Shown here in pieces: positions 34,791 to 47,296 of a DNA stretch of 47,340 bases. This DNA comes from Hymenochaete sp. R1 (lineage: Eukaryota > Basidiomycota > Agaricomycetes > Hymenochaetales > Hymenochaetaceae): contig JAFREE010000182.1 in assembly GCA_019400425.1 (NCBI GenBank), forward strand, positions 1 through 47,340, read 5' to 3'. The first letter of the stretch is position 1. Each line of letters opens with the position of its first letter. The notes under the pieces are model-generated. The model had not been told where the DNA came from. It did no database searches and saw only the letters and a list, made by a program, of their open reading frames with translations. The position numbers and the translations under genes are program-made.

Positions 34791-37338
34791 GGTGCGTGCG
34801 CGAGCCCCGCGCCATATGACGTACGTCGAATGGCACACTAAACTCACGGGTCGAGATTTGAATACCGGATTCTTCAAGGTCATCTATGTGCCATCCTCAT
34901 AAAGGACTTTGCCATTCAGCCTGATTCAGGGGAGCTTTAACAATCCGGAATAGACCACAATGAAGGGACGAATGAAGCCCAAGAAAGAGAATGCGTATGT
35001 CTAAACAACCCCCATTATGAGCAACTCGTATCTAATTTGCCCCATGGTAGCATTGAATCGGATGGGATACTTGCTCGGCCAGCGGGCTTGCGACCGGACC
35101 TATGCTTTGCATGACGCAAAAGGCAAAAAGCTGGTCCCAAGCTAATCATCAAGAATTGTCAAGCGACTCAACTCTAGGGGACATTTTTAGAGGCCACAAG
35201 GGATCCCGGACGAGCATACGCAGGGCAAGAGGAATGTGGATGAATCCGATAACTATCTGGAAGGGATGAAGGTGAGCGACCTGGATATCAGAAGATAGTC
35301 TCAGTCCCGTCTGTTGACAATGCTGGGACATTGCTTAATCCAGAAAGTTAGATCTTTCTCTATCGGACTGTAATCCGCTCGGAGTTTCCGACATGACCTA
35401 CATATGGACGAATATCGTATCCAAGGACGCGGTTGAGAATTGTAAAACAGAGGCTATTACCCCGAGTTCAGGATCCCCCATAGCTGAACTTGCAACCAAA
35501 CTTTGAAAACGGTGTCTAATCCAGACCCATCTAGGTGTATAGATACGCGGTAAGCCTCATCGATACCTTTAGTGTCTTTCCTTGACGATGGGATTATATT
35601 GCTAGTCCATTAGGTGACTCTGGCCCAACACGCGTGAGCCTGAATAACAAAGCAACCTCATCATGTGTTCGCACCGCAATGTAATTTTGGTGTCCCTGCA
35701 GCTAGTATGGCGAGGAAATGTCCCAGAGCATAACCTGAGTCAAGTGTAAGAGAGATACGCAGAGGTAGGTCTTAATGAAACATAAAGCGCTAGAGGCCCC
35801 TCATAAAGATAAATATTTCGCGAATTGACATCGCTTCGCCTTCAATGACCGGTGCTGTTAGGGATTTGTTCTGACTTTTCCTGTGAGTACGGCGCCCGTG
35901 TCCCCTAATATTCATTCATTCCTAATCCTAGACTCTGAGAGCAACGCGACAAGCGAGCGTTTTGCTCAGCTAGACGCTGACTCGGAAAAGCATCTTGTTG
36001 GAAGAAAGAAGCGGAATTAGAGGACGAGAATGATACTGACAAGATATCTTAAGCATCTGCAAGGTAAGTTCACTAAATGCGTTAAAAAAGGTGGTAAAAG
36101 TGGACGGTTGAAGGAGGCTGGTGATGCGAGGGAAGGCAATCTTGTATATTGGTAGGGACTACAATAAAGCACCAAACGCATCAAGGGATGGAATTGAATT
36201 CGTGAGCGGGAGATACTCAAAATATATTTCCCTTTTGCAGTTTTATCGACACTAATTCATCATGTTTTGTCCATAGCAATTTGCAACTCCGGAAAGGTGG
36301 TGTGGCATTCTTTCATTCTTATGATCCCACCAGAATCACAAATGTCGTAATAGAGGCAAATGATAAATCGATACTCAAAGCCTGAGGCTTATCCCATTTT
36401 GCTCGCCAAATCCATGTGAACACCCCACAGTAAGATGGTCGTATATCATGAATGGCCTCCCGAGCGAACACATGTAAAGGGCGTTTCCCCTGCAAATCGA
36501 AGCTGCCCGAGACTGTTACGAGAAGGGTGTGAGCTTGTATGAGAAGAATGGAGGAGTGGACACAAAGTTGAGGTTAATGAAGGATGTAGACAAGGACTAC
36601 AGTCGAATTGAGTAAGTCTACGGTGTGCTGAGCGCGAAAATCCATTTGCCTGATGTAAATATTTTGCCTCCCTTAGAAAAATCTCGGTCTCGAACCACTA
36701 GCCATTCTCGTAAAAACCAGATCATCCCTGGGTTCCTTGCTGAGCCAGACGACAAGATGAATCTCTCGGTTTCAGCACTGCACATAATTTTTGCACCCGC
36801 CGCAGGCGACTTGTCAGCCAATTCGCTGGCTGAATTCCGTGTACAGGCAAAGAAAGACAGTAAAGGGGGCAGGAAAGTGACGCGCCATCTTCTCTCTCTA
36901 TCTCGTCGATTCCTAAATCATGTCTAGTTCAAATACCTTCCTGTGATATACTAGAAAGCGGATGAGTGTTGAGAGGTAAGGCCCATCCTCATTGATTTAT
37001 TAGGAAGTACCGGTGTTTACGGCTCGCCATAGAAGATCTTGTATGACAATATGAACTCGACTGCCGAAAAGTGCTTTGATCAGGGTATTGCTGACAACTT
37101 CGGAACTGCTTTGCTTGGTTGATCTTCACAACCAGTGATTCGTCCCTCGCCGGAATGACACATAAGCACTTGCTAGTGTATGAGAATAGCGGATCTAACA
37201 ATGACTAGACCGTCAGGTACTCGAGCCACATCGTGGGAAACCGTCTCACCTACGAGTAGCGCGCAAATAAAACGAGTATCGCGAAGACGGAGTGATACAG
37301 CTTGAACTTGTTCAAGTTGTATGTGTGTCAGGCCTGTT
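34791..37338. other. No confident gene
   Basis: Short frames only. The sequence is probably old transposon remains flanking the Plavaka relic, but no motif supports a call. Confidence 0.35.
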
Positions 37339-37542
37339 TTAAGACATCCTAGAGTGGTTAAGTATTTTTCTCAAAGCATGCGATCGAATGCAATCTTTCA
37401 ATGTGACGAAATAAACATGCATTTCTGAAATTGTGGGCACTGACTGAGTCACCGACGCGTTGGGAATAATTTTTGTCGCCTCTCGGAATGGGTTAAGCCA
37501 GCTAATGACCATTTCCAATGCTTTCCGTCCCTCAGCGTCCAC
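37339..37542 (-). pseudogene. hAT-family transposase fragment
   Basis: The 67-residue frame contains ALEMVISWLNPFREATKIIP followed by a Ser/Thr-rich stretch. It resembles the W-x-FR-x-AT block that precedes the dimerisation half of hAT transposases. Both flanks are non-coding. The call rests on one motif. Confidence 0.4.
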
Positions 37543-39679
37543 CGCAAATTCTCGGTAAGCCGCAAGAGACGTGGACGTTATGATAGCTGAGGGTCCTTGC
37601 AGTTCAGGATTAGTTCTAGATCAAAAGTCAGAATGACGACACAGAAGAACCCCTACGGATGAACCCAACTTGAACAGATCAGATTGACAACCATCGAATC
37701 GGATATCTAATCATGAGTTTCCTTCTGTGAGCTGCACTGCCAATGCTAGTCAAATACTAATGATCGAAGTGGCTGAGTCACGATTTCAGTGCCTGAGAAT
37801 ACTCTCAAAGGCGAATGCCAGTGCTAAGACCTCGCGCCTTCAACCAGGTCAGACTCCCAATCCACTCATCAAAGAAAAAAGAAAGAAGCACCAGTACGTA
37901 TCTTTTAAAGTGGGACGGCCCGGGGGCCTCGGCTTGCTTCTCTAGCTTTTCGAGCCCTTCATCTATGACTTCATCAGCTTCCTCCACAAAGCCAGGGCCC
38001 TCATCTTCCGTCATAGTAGTATTTGCCTTCGTCGTCGTCGGAAGCGCAAGTTAATGGTTGCTAGAATCTTGATCCACGGTTTTTGATGTGCCGAAGCACT
38101 CTGAAAGCTAGGGTGACATCATGATTTTGAGTTTTTTGTTGATCTCAAGTCTCGAAAACAAAGAAGACGTACTTTGTCAGTGCTTGCTGAAAGATGAATG
38201 CCGGTGATATGCGACAAGCACCAAAAGCGCGCATTTGCTAGTATATATAATCAAAATTGTGGTCACGGGCATTGATCACCTCGCGACTCGGTCTTTTAGA
38301 TGGTACATCATTGAGTCGGTATTGACTGATGGTGGTATCATTTATCATTTACGACGACCTAAAGCTAGGTTTCGGCCGTCAGGGACAATTTTTAAAAAAA
38401 AAACTCTCTAAGCGCCAACTTGCAAATTTTTTTGCCCGTATGCTGCCCGTAGACAGCGGAAAACCCGTGGAGCTGCTCACCGACTGTCCAGTTGGGTGTA
38501 GTCTAGTGGAAAGCCATGCCTAGAAAGAGTTCTCCGCCCTTAAATGTCTGGGCGAGTCGTTGATTGAATTTCTAAGACGTGAGTCAATTTGTCTGGGCTA
38601 AAAGCAAAGAAGCACAATGATGCACAAAGAGCTTCAGATGCAGACGTGCGTCGTCATCCAGAGAGTTAACGATATCCGCAACCCACTTCCTCTCCAGACT
38701 CGGAGCTCGCTGTTAGTGACTGAAAATCGGAGCCATCACATCTTTCAAGTTGAAGCACGAGTTTCCGAATGCATTGAATGGCGGACTTGCATCGATGGCT
38801 CACTTTACCAAACTCACCATGAATTCTTCCTTGGTCTACTAGTAAGTAGTAGTAACACACTTGAGTAGTATCAATCAAGAATAGGTTACTGGCATTCACG
38901 GGAGGCTCGTACGATTTTCAATTCTACCTGTTTCATGATTATAGAACTTGAAGGCAGACACTGAGTCATGCGCCCGTAACAGTAATGGTGCACGAAAACT
39001 ACGGGACTACCGTAGTTCCCACAACGTAGCAGTGTAGTCCACAATGCAATGACCAGCTTCGATTACAGGGAATTAACTGGATGCTAAGTGTGGCAGAAAC
39101 GATGACGGAAAGGTGACAAAAGAGTCACGGACAATGTCAAAGAGAACGGTGCGCATTGTAACGCGAATGAAGCCCGATGACTGCTTAAAGCTCCAATTTT
39201 ACCCATTGCGGTATAGTGTCTTAAATGCGTCTTTTGCATATATTCGATATAGTACAGAAATATAATTATTATTCATTTTGACTACAATCCGAAGGACAAG
39301 GAAAAGTGTACAGCATACCATTCCGCCGGGCGGCCTAGCAGTAGACACACATGAAAGGCAGGGAAGAAAAAGAAATTGAGGCCGTGTAATGCCTGTCTGC
39401 ATCATCAGATGTCAAGATGTAGCCTATACAAATGTATGGTTTTCTAAAGCTCCAGTGTGACCATAGAGTATTCGAGTACTTGACAAAACCCGGGTTACCC
39501 ATTCTTATGCTTAAACCACCAATTGTCTTGGCGAAGCACTCCCCTTTCGCGGTGTCGAACACGATAGGGCGTCTGTGGAGGGAATTCAGATAAATCAGGT
39601 AAGAATATAATGCCAAGGTAAATGACTCAAAAGCTGACAAGAAATGCGTTCGCGGCTATGGTTACAAGCAAGCTGTGGT
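37543..39679. other. No confident gene
   Basis: A minus-strand acidic frame at 37805-38014 (DEGPGFVEEADEVIDEGLEK) may be a coding remnant without partners. A 44 bp dispersed repeat lies at 39092-39135 and is listed separately. Confidence 0.35.
39092..39135 (+). repeat. Dispersed direct repeat, copy 1
   Basis: It starts ggcagaaacgatgacggaaa and ends agtcacggacaat. It matches 47254-47296 with few changes, and the similarity appears to resume weakly downstream in both places (ending gcgaatga or gcgcaatga). Likely remains of one transposable element family. Confidence 0.65.
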
Positions 39680-41403
39680 GCTCCGATCTTTTTTTTCCGT
39701 GTCACATTCAAGAGAGTGAGGCCCAGGACACCAGTGGATGTCTTTTCGTGCTTCGGAGTGAGATTGCCGGAAGCATGCCACGTCAGCATTTGTTTCAAAT
39801 GCCTTGTTAAACCCAGTACGCCAACAGCTCGGTGGGCCTATTGAAAGAGATCCACGAGCTCTCTATCTCACCTGTAGACGGTGAGTTACGAAGAGCTGCA
39901 GCGATTCCATTGTGAAAGTCAGCCCAATTCAACACTTCAAACGTCATCTCGTCTGCTTCCGGTACTATGGTAGTACCTTGAGGTAAGAGGCGAATCATGA
40001 GCTTGATTTTGGGGAACTTTGTACAACTCCCTAGAGACGGAGAAGGTTGTCACAAACGTAAACATGGCTCGGCCGATAGGGAGTGCGAGAGTTCATTCAG
40101 CTGTTCTCAGGACATGCATTCCTTGTTCTTTTGCGAGATTATGTTCACTGTATTCAAGACTATCATAGTAGTTGTCCACAGAGGTGTATATAACCACAAA
40201 CCTCAAATCCGGTCTATCTGGCATCCGGATAAAGATTTTTGAAGAATGTAACATGTGTCACCCCATGAAGGCGACGATCCTGTCTAAACTTCACGTCTGT
40301 GAAGTCCGTAATCTCGAGTTCTATGCCAGTCACAGTGACTTCTTCGAAAGGTTGAACGGATTTTGTGACCTCTTCCATGATCATGCGATGAGTCCTGCGG
40401 GGGACGCCGTTTTTCTGAAACTGAAGGTCAACAAACTCATCTAGCCCACGAAACAAAAGACGAACCAAACGGTTCTTCACAGTCCAATAGCCGTCATTGA
40501 ACGTAAGATCCCCTGCAACTTTTCCTGACTCCGTTAAATCGTTTCTCCCCACAAACTCGTATGCGTCCGCCGCCATTCAGCTGGCGGACCCAATTGACAA
40601 GTTCTTGCCGCCTCTCTCAAAGGTACACCCACGAACAACGGTAAAAAGTGCAAGAAATCTGCACCAAATAGTTTGCGCGCCATCAACAGAACGGTCGATT
40701 CCGCGCGTTTCCTGGTACTGGGCGTCTCATGGTCCGACAACGCGAAAAAGAGGGCAACAAATTCGCGCATGGTTGGATGGGCGTCAACGCCTCCGAGAGC
40801 ATATAAGAGGATGGGTCGTGCGATCGCTGTTTTGAGGTTGTTGTCAGGTTGGGCAAGGCGAGAGTAAAGCCCTGCTGGGAAGTCGATAGGAAGCATCATT
40901 TCGCCCTTTGAAGTCATATCAAGACCTTACGAATATGAATTAATCAGGACATTAAATCAGCAAGAATATTTTCATTCCATTCCGTACCTGTCTTCCAACC
41001 ACTTGCTGAACTTGGGTACATCCTCTCAAGAGATCAAAGAAACCTGACCGAATGATCTGTGCCAGTCGAACTTCAACGATGAAAGGCATGAAAGCGATTC
41101 GTTTTTGTAATGTAGCAATCTTAGCTCTTCCCCGAGCACGTGTAGTCCTGCTAAGAGAATATGCAACGAGTTCCTTTCTGATTTCTTCAAGGAACGGTAA
41201 GTCGAGAGGGGTGATGGAGTTTTTTTCGACGGTGCAATATGTGAAAGCGCGGGATCATCTTGCAGTCTGGGATGTTGAATGGAGCTCAGCATATCGTCCC
41301 ATGGAATCGTCGGGGTGCTAGCAGGGTCTTCCGCCGAGATCCAGGCCATATCCCAATGGTTCAGAGCAGCCTTCGCGAGGTAGTCAAATTGAACATCTGG
41401 CAT
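39680..41403 (-). pseudogene. APC1: Anaphase-promoting complex subunit 1 (APC1), internal fragment, disrupted
   Basis: APC1 is the scaffold subunit of the APC/C ubiquitin ligase that drives exit from mitosis. On the minus strand the order is STPTIPWDDMLSSIQH and LHILLAGLHVLGEELRLL (41403-41090), then after a frame change PFIVEVRLAQIIRSGFFDLL. It continues with REAARTCQLGPPAEW, a one-base loss near 40575, AYEFVGRNDL, and later LNWADFHNGIAAALR with SSWISFNRPTEL (39998-39815). After a small deletion come GLTRHLKQMLTWHASGNLTP and KHEKTSTGVL, the start of the proteasome/cyclosome repeat region. The matches are collinear with fungal APC1 but cover only the middle; both ends are missing. Confidence 0.8.
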
Positions 41404-41480
41404 GACGCTGTGATGGTCGCTATCGCCTACGGTTGCCCGACCATAAAAATAAGTAAGAGTAGCCGACTTTTCTTTCTCAC

Positions 41481-42406
41481 CGATAGCTCTGAACCGATCT
41501 CCATCACAAGCTCAAGTTATCCGTTCCCGTCTTGATTTTATCCACCAGGCTTTCCTTGGAATTGAGAGCTTCCATTGCTTTCTCGAGGCGATTTCCTGCC
41601 GCGGTGGTAGCCTTATTTTATTCAAAACAAAGAGTCAATAATGGATGTGTAATAGACAAATTCTACACTCACCGATTTCCTTTCACCAAGTTCCAGCGTC
41701 ATGCGTATATGGTACTCTGTTGGGCACCATCATGACCGATACTCAAAAGCACTGAACTGGTTCTCACCATCCATATCTTTCAACTCGTAGTGTTCAGTGT
41801 CATCACTCGTGATTTGGAGAGTCATTGGGGCCGCCTTCCACCTCGTGCCGAAGAAACGAGACCACCAGCTGTCATGGCGGAAGATCTGGATAGTAGGGGG
41901 CAAGTGCAGATCCACAAGCCTAAGAATGACATTAGATGATAGTCAACGACACATAATTAAAAAAGGAAAGTACGTATTCAGATCAAGAGTCGCTCTGTTG
42001 GACTCGGTAGTACTCTTGAAGATCTCCTCGACGCCTGTTTGTTGGCGAAGAACGACGCGGAATTTGGTTGGTCGCTGAAGATCTTCGATGATTATTTTTT
42101 TGACTTCGACAAATCTTCGGGAGGTCAGATATCTGGATCACAGTGAGTGTGGTCAAGGCTCACCGAGAACGCGAATTGGGGTCGCCTCCGACGGCGCTCA
42201 TGGCAGTATGAGAAAGAGTGCACTGGAGGGACGAGCATCAATCCCCTTTTGCTCCCCCGTACCATTGCCTTTCTTCTGCTGTAATGGTTTGAGTTCCAGA
42301 TGCAAAGAAACTCCTTCCAGATCCTCGGGAAATGGTCATATTTTAAGTTCGACGCGAGCACGACCATCACGAACTCCACGAGAGGAACGGAAGGCAATAG
42401 GTTCAC
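41481..42406 (-). pseudogene. Decayed multi-exon fragment, possibly the N-terminal region of a STAND/NLR-like protein
   Basis: Four minus-strand pieces chain together: LNVNLLPSVPLVEFVMVVL (to 42406); TKFRVVLRQQTGVEEIFK (about 42065-41970); from 41919, LVDLHLPPTIQIFRHDSWW and KDMDGENQFSAFEYR; and 41611-41481 with AGNRLEKAMEALNSKESL. The junction between pieces two and three is a proper intron (41920 to about 41968, phase 2), and pieces three and four join at 41612-41672 in phase 0. TGA at 41732-41730 and a second TGA in the last piece break the frame. A beta-sandwich-like start followed by a coiled coil is the layout I associate with N-termini of Agaricomycete STAND NTPases, but no NTPase domain is present, so the assignment is tentative. 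It lies directly against the APC1 fragment. Confidence 0.4.
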
Positions 42407-43485
42407 ATTAAGACGAGCCTTATCGCCATTTTCGAGCTCGAGGTGCCGTCGGAAACTATGGAATCACGGAGTGCAACGACTCGGGGTCTGGATCCAATAC
42501 TTGACGACATGGAGATTTGAGCATCGCTCTGCATTGAGACAACCGCTGGCGACTATGTAGGATTTACAACTCAGGACCGAAGAGAGCCATTGAGACTGAA
42601 GTCAACGTTAAGCTCAGAACCTTCAAAGGTCAATACGGATAAGGTATGATCGGATTTCAGTTTCAGAAGGTCCCATATCTTGTCGTCTACAAGATTTCAC
42701 TGCTGAAATGGATCGCGTTATCGAGTGCTGGCGAGAGAAATGAAAGTGAAACAAGTGGGAACTTTACTTACTCTTTGTTCTCGGGTTCGTGACCGTACAT
42801 GGTTTGCTCATTAGGGAAAGGAAGCGAGTGGTCGAGCAAGCAAGGGAGTCGACAGGAGAGAAGAAGTGGAGAGGCGGTGAGACATGCTTTCTCAGCACGA
42901 AGGCGAAGGGTAGCGACAGCGACTAGAGGAGAACGCCAAAGTCGCGACATTAATATTGCTGCAAGCCTCTCTCAGATATGGACCCGGGAAAACCGTTGAG
43001 GCGCTTAAATATTACCAAATATGGAAGGCATTTGCCCAACGACGGACGATCTCCGGACTACGTCCTTACGCAAAATGTGTAAGCGCTACACGCGGATCCC
43101 TAGCACCATCAAACCCGCACTAAAGACGTAATTGCATGCAAAAATTCAAGTTGTACACCGGAATACAAAAAAGCCAGTCGGTGTAAAAGTTCTTGATTGG
43201 CGCGATACATACTACTAGTGATAGACAGCCTTATGGGGCACAGTATTTCGTAATTAGGGTCAAATGAAGAGCAATGCAGTCACAAAGCAACAAACAGGAG
43301 TAAATGGGGCATACAAGTTGATACAACTTGAAGTGACGGTAGCCAGCCATGGAATGTTCAAACTTCAAAACTTGAACACCGTACTACTCCGACTCCGAGC
43401 CATTGGCGTTAAGGTGCGCTATGGCGTCTGCGAGGTACTGATTTTTCGGTGCTGGAAGGCGTTACCATGCCCTATGAGCAGCAAA
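42407..43485. other. No confident gene
   Basis: A minus-strand piece near 42540-42415 (MSSSIGSRPRVVALRDSIV) and a Met-started frame at 42950-42768 may be 5' exons of the decayed gene at 41481-42406. They do not join in frame. Confidence 0.3.
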
Positions 43486-45483
43486 TTAGTTCAGACAAAG
43501 ACGAAAGAAAAAATTGAAACAATCTACACTGGCATGCTTTTCGAACTCATCCCATAGATTTTTTCTCTCTGCGACCATTTTTTCATGCTCATCCTAAAAC
43601 GAAATGAACATCAGCCTGAGTGAGACTCCGATTTGAGGGTGCGACTGGAATTAAGAATGAACCGACCTTGACAACAGCAGCGTTTAGTTCCTCCATAGTA
43701 TCGTTGAAAGTCCGGGCAGAGAATCGAAAAATGATCAAAAACAGTCGCTCCGATTTCTTTTTAAGTGCTGCTAGACTAAGCAATCTTTGCTCCTTGTCAC
43801 CTTCAAGTTCTGGGTGAGCCCAGCGATTACCGCTTCTTCTCAGTTGATCCGCTTCATTTGCGAGAGAGTCTTCTGGCGTATCAGCGGCGAGGATGTTACA
43901 AATATTATCATCGTCGAGAGATTCAATGGTCTTATCCAAGTCGTTCACAGCATCATCGATGCGTTGTCGTAGTTTTGGGATAGGAGATTTTTGGTCATGG
44001 TCTTTCGAACGCTCCACAAAACGCTGTAAGAATGAGCGTGCCTGCACAAGATCGTGTGCCCTGTTATGTTCCGCCTCATACAAAACCTCCTCTGAAGCCA
44101 TTCCGCCCAAGAAACCGCTATCCGACACCGTCTCGCAGTCGGCAATGGGCCTCAGGCTTGCGCTTTCAAAGACCGTTGCACTCTGCAGGCGTCTAAACCA
44201 GTTGGCGACTTCTACACCGTGTTGAAAGGGAAAAGTCCTCTCCCTGTCGTCATCGGCAAGCTGGTTGAGAAGACCGAGATGCTCTTCAACGTGGTAGTTC
44301 AACGCTTCGTCAGCTTCTTGCAACTCCTTCCACCTTTCCCTTTTCTGCACCTCGTCCAGGTCATTACTTGCACAGAGCTTTCTCAGTTCTTTAATAGTAT
44401 TCTCGAGGTTCTCTGGGGTTTGCAAGTTGGCAATTTGGGGTGCGCTGAGCAGTCGCTCTGCCCATCGTATCTCTTGACTGAGGCGACCGTCGACAGCAAT
44501 GGCTTCCTGCAATGATTTAGCCCATTCCCTGACATACTTGATAACCTTTATTGAGTTGGCGACCATATTTGCCGTGATGGATGCCCCGCCTATAGATTTC
44601 TCAGTGGAAGGCTCCTGAGAGTAGCGGCGGTAACATTGTAGGTAATCTATGATTTGCTTGACCTCAAATTTAGATGGTGGTGATGGCGATGGCGGCGATG
44701 GCGACGGCTGCAGCTCTGCATCGTTGGACTCGGAGTGCAAGTGTAATTGACGTGTATAAGGATTTTTGCTGAGAAACTGTACTTGGCGCTTGCATTCCTT
44801 CCAGACACTGGGCGATGCTAACTGAAGGGAATGTTCTTGCTCTTTCTTGTCACGGTCATCTGGATCCCCGGAAGTTTCCACCTCATTCCTGGCCGGTGGG
44901 AAGTGGATTCTCTCGCGGTGTATCTTCACTGCAAAGAGTACTTTGAAGCCGCGTATCAATTGCAGTCGCGGGAGGGTGAGCAGGCTCCTAATCCCGACTC
45001 CTTCGGCGCCTTCTTTCAGCTGCATGACAAACGGTAAAAAGGTTCTGCTTGAGTAAAAAGATAAAGAGCTATAGGACGCCTTACCCTCGTCACCTCCATC
45101 GAGAGTGAGTGCATAGCATTCTGTCCGTCCAGTATCATTGTCCTCATCACCTTCATCTTCTTTTTCAGATCTTTTATATCGGTTTGTTGATGCAAGAGTT
45201 TTGCGTCAAGCTCCGCTTCGGTTCTAAGTCCATTTCGAGTTTTTTCAGCCTGAGAGAGCCTGCAGTCAAACTCGCGCCGGATTGTCTCTTTGTTCTCTTC
45301 AAGCTTGTCTTCGAACTCAAGCCGAATTCGCTTTATGAGCTTTTTTTCGAGCTCGGCAGCTACTTCAGAACTGGTTTGGCGCCGCCTGAAGGTTTTTCGG
45401 ATTGCTGTCAGATTTAACTGGAGATTATACACAGCGATGGTTTCAGTTCCAACTTCAATGAGTGGTCCGAGGACCGAGGACAT
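43486..45483 (-). CDS. Coiled-coil protein of unknown function (619 aa)
   Basis: Model: complement(join(43486..43593, 43667..45019, 45085..45483)). Both introns are phase 0 (65 and 73 nt). The acceptor at 45020 is chosen because the nearer CAG at 45045 breaks the frame. The start is the Met of MSSVLGPLIEVG. Residues 35-115 are a strong coiled coil (EDKLEENKETIRREF). A Ser/Pro repeat (PSPSPPSPSPPS) lies near residue 240. The rest is mostly charged helix, including ELNAAVVK joined to DEHEKMVAERKNLW across the last intron. No signal peptide, membrane segment or enzymatic motif is visible. The unbroken 1.35 kb exon among so many decayed genes argues that it is used. The last intron uses an unusual GTCGGT donor. 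I do not recognise the family; a structural or signalling-scaffold role is possible. Confidence 0.7.
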
Positions 45484-45597
45484 TGTGTACTTGCCTTCAT
45501 TTGCCGCACAGGACCTGGGCAGAATGCGGGAGAGAAAAAGAAGGAAAGGAAATGAAGGGTGTGCCCGCCCTTGTGTGCATTTGCATGGTCCATCGAA

Positions 45598-45604
45598 TAT
45601 ATAT
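45598..45604 (-). promoter_or_regulatory. TATA-like element upstream of the coiled-coil gene
   Basis: A TATATAT run lies about 115 bp upstream of the start codon at 45483 and is flanked by GC-richer sequence. The spacing suits a TATA box, but chance occurrence is possible. Confidence 0.3.
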
Positions 45605-47253
45605 GTTTCGGGCTGGATGACTAGGACGGCGAAGCTTCCTGAGGTTCCAGAAGTACGCATAGGCAGAGCCTCTGCATCTTCTGGTACGTTATATATGTAC
45701 AGCTCTCTGCCGTACGCTTCTTATGTAAACATAGCTCCATGCAGGTTACTCAGTTGAGAAGGGGGACTACCGAACATGTACACTAGGCTCTGAGTGATTG
45801 CGCACTGCTTTTTTCTTTCCATTTTCACTGCATACTGACTGCGCACTGAGCAGACGCCAGCTTTCTCATTGCCCCTCTATCCTTTTTGCACTGGGAGCGC
45901 ATTGGTCATGATTGGTGCACAGTATCCCAGTGGTTCCGTAGCCCGTCAGCTTGAAGCTCGGCAACGGTTGAAGTCTCAGGGAGAAATCCCTGTGCGGATC
46001 CGAGTCCTTGACGTAGAAGGAAACTATCCCGTTCATTTTCATTTGGACATATTTGCGCTAATAGAATAATTATCACAGATGACGTACAAGCTATGTTGCA
46101 GTGGTGGGGGCATCTTGCAACAATTCTCTCCATTGACGGACCTACTATGGCAGCTTTATCGGTCTATCGTACGTCGAACTACTTTCGTCAATTCGTGCTG
46201 GCAGAGAATCATCTTCTTTTGATCGATCACCAATGACTGACCGGGCGTTGATGACTTGCTAGATGCTGGCATTACTCATACCCGGCCCACGCATTCGAAT
46301 CGATACCAAGACGCCTTTCTCTGGTAGTGCCTCGGCTCCAGATCATCCCACACGCTTGGCTGGGAAATTCTCTACAACAAAATATACAGCGGTATGACTA
46401 GGATAACATGCTATCACAGACCACCGATTAGAGACTTCAAAGCGGATGAGGAGATTGAGAAGACTTACAATCAAGCCATTGGGGTGTAGGATGAATCTGG
46501 TCAATCCAGTCGCTAATGCCGAGCATACATACATATGTATATCGCTGTGCACACAACATGGGCTCAAAACGATCAGCTCATCGGCGGTGTATGAAAGTAA
46601 GCACCCGCTTCTTCAAAGTCAATCCGAAACAAAGTTAAATTGCACATCCCACAAGTTCTATGGCCGCTAGTCGTTCAGACTCGTTCTGCCAGTGGCGCCA
46701 CTTGATAAAGGTTACTTTTCACGACACCCAAATCTGATCCATCATCAAAGGTGCATTTAAATGAGGAACAAAGCGTTGCCCTAGTATAATATGATTGACT
46801 GCACTTCGCTTCTATTCTTTCAGTATCGGCAAGATAGGGAAGCGAGGGACGACGTCGGGCCTCCGTTGCAGTCAACCAACGGCTACTAGTAGCTGAGAAA
46901 CAGGTACGTTGTAAGGTAGTTCTCTCACCCACAACACTCTTATAATACATTTACGAACTTGACGTAGGTGCTGATGACTCCGGTGACTGCTATTTTGTAG
47001 CTTCACCATGGACCTATTCGTTCTATTGCCTGAAGATGCCTTCGGTTGGATGTGTGCGTCGTTGCCGACACCATACCTCAAGGCTTCTTTTCTACCTTTC
47101 ACGGTCTAAAAGACACCCCTATATCGCTCTTGACATGCCACCACCTTGTCATTCCGTAGTGTACATTGCCAGTGTGTATCTCCTATCCGTTGTCATTGCA
47201 CCAGGACATCTACAAGCTCTCGCAAACACTGGATGGCTATGGCCGCTATGCGC
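45605..47253. other. No confident gene
   Basis: A plus-strand frame at 45869-46069 (RIRVLDVEGNYPVHFHLD) has a protein-like look but no partner exons. Nothing else was recognised up to the dispersed repeat at 47254. Confidence 0.35.
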
Positions 47254-47296
47254 GGCAGGAACGATGACGGAAAGGTGTCGAAGAGTCACGGACAAT
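47254..47296 (+). repeat. Dispersed direct repeat, copy 2
   Basis: Partner of 39092-39135, with the core cgatgacggaaaggtg and agagtcacggacaat. It lies at the right edge of the window, so any larger element would continue outside. Confidence 0.65.

Noticed and set aside
36675..36770. Possible tRNA on the minus strand with a B-box-like GGTTCGAGACC and an A-box-like TGGCTCAGCAAGG
   Set aside because: The T-arm bases around the loop do not pair and no acceptor stem can be formed.
41797..42411. Plus-strand frames of 90-107 codons
   Set aside because: The minus strand gives exons that splice in phase over the same interval; the plus frames have no introns or motifs.
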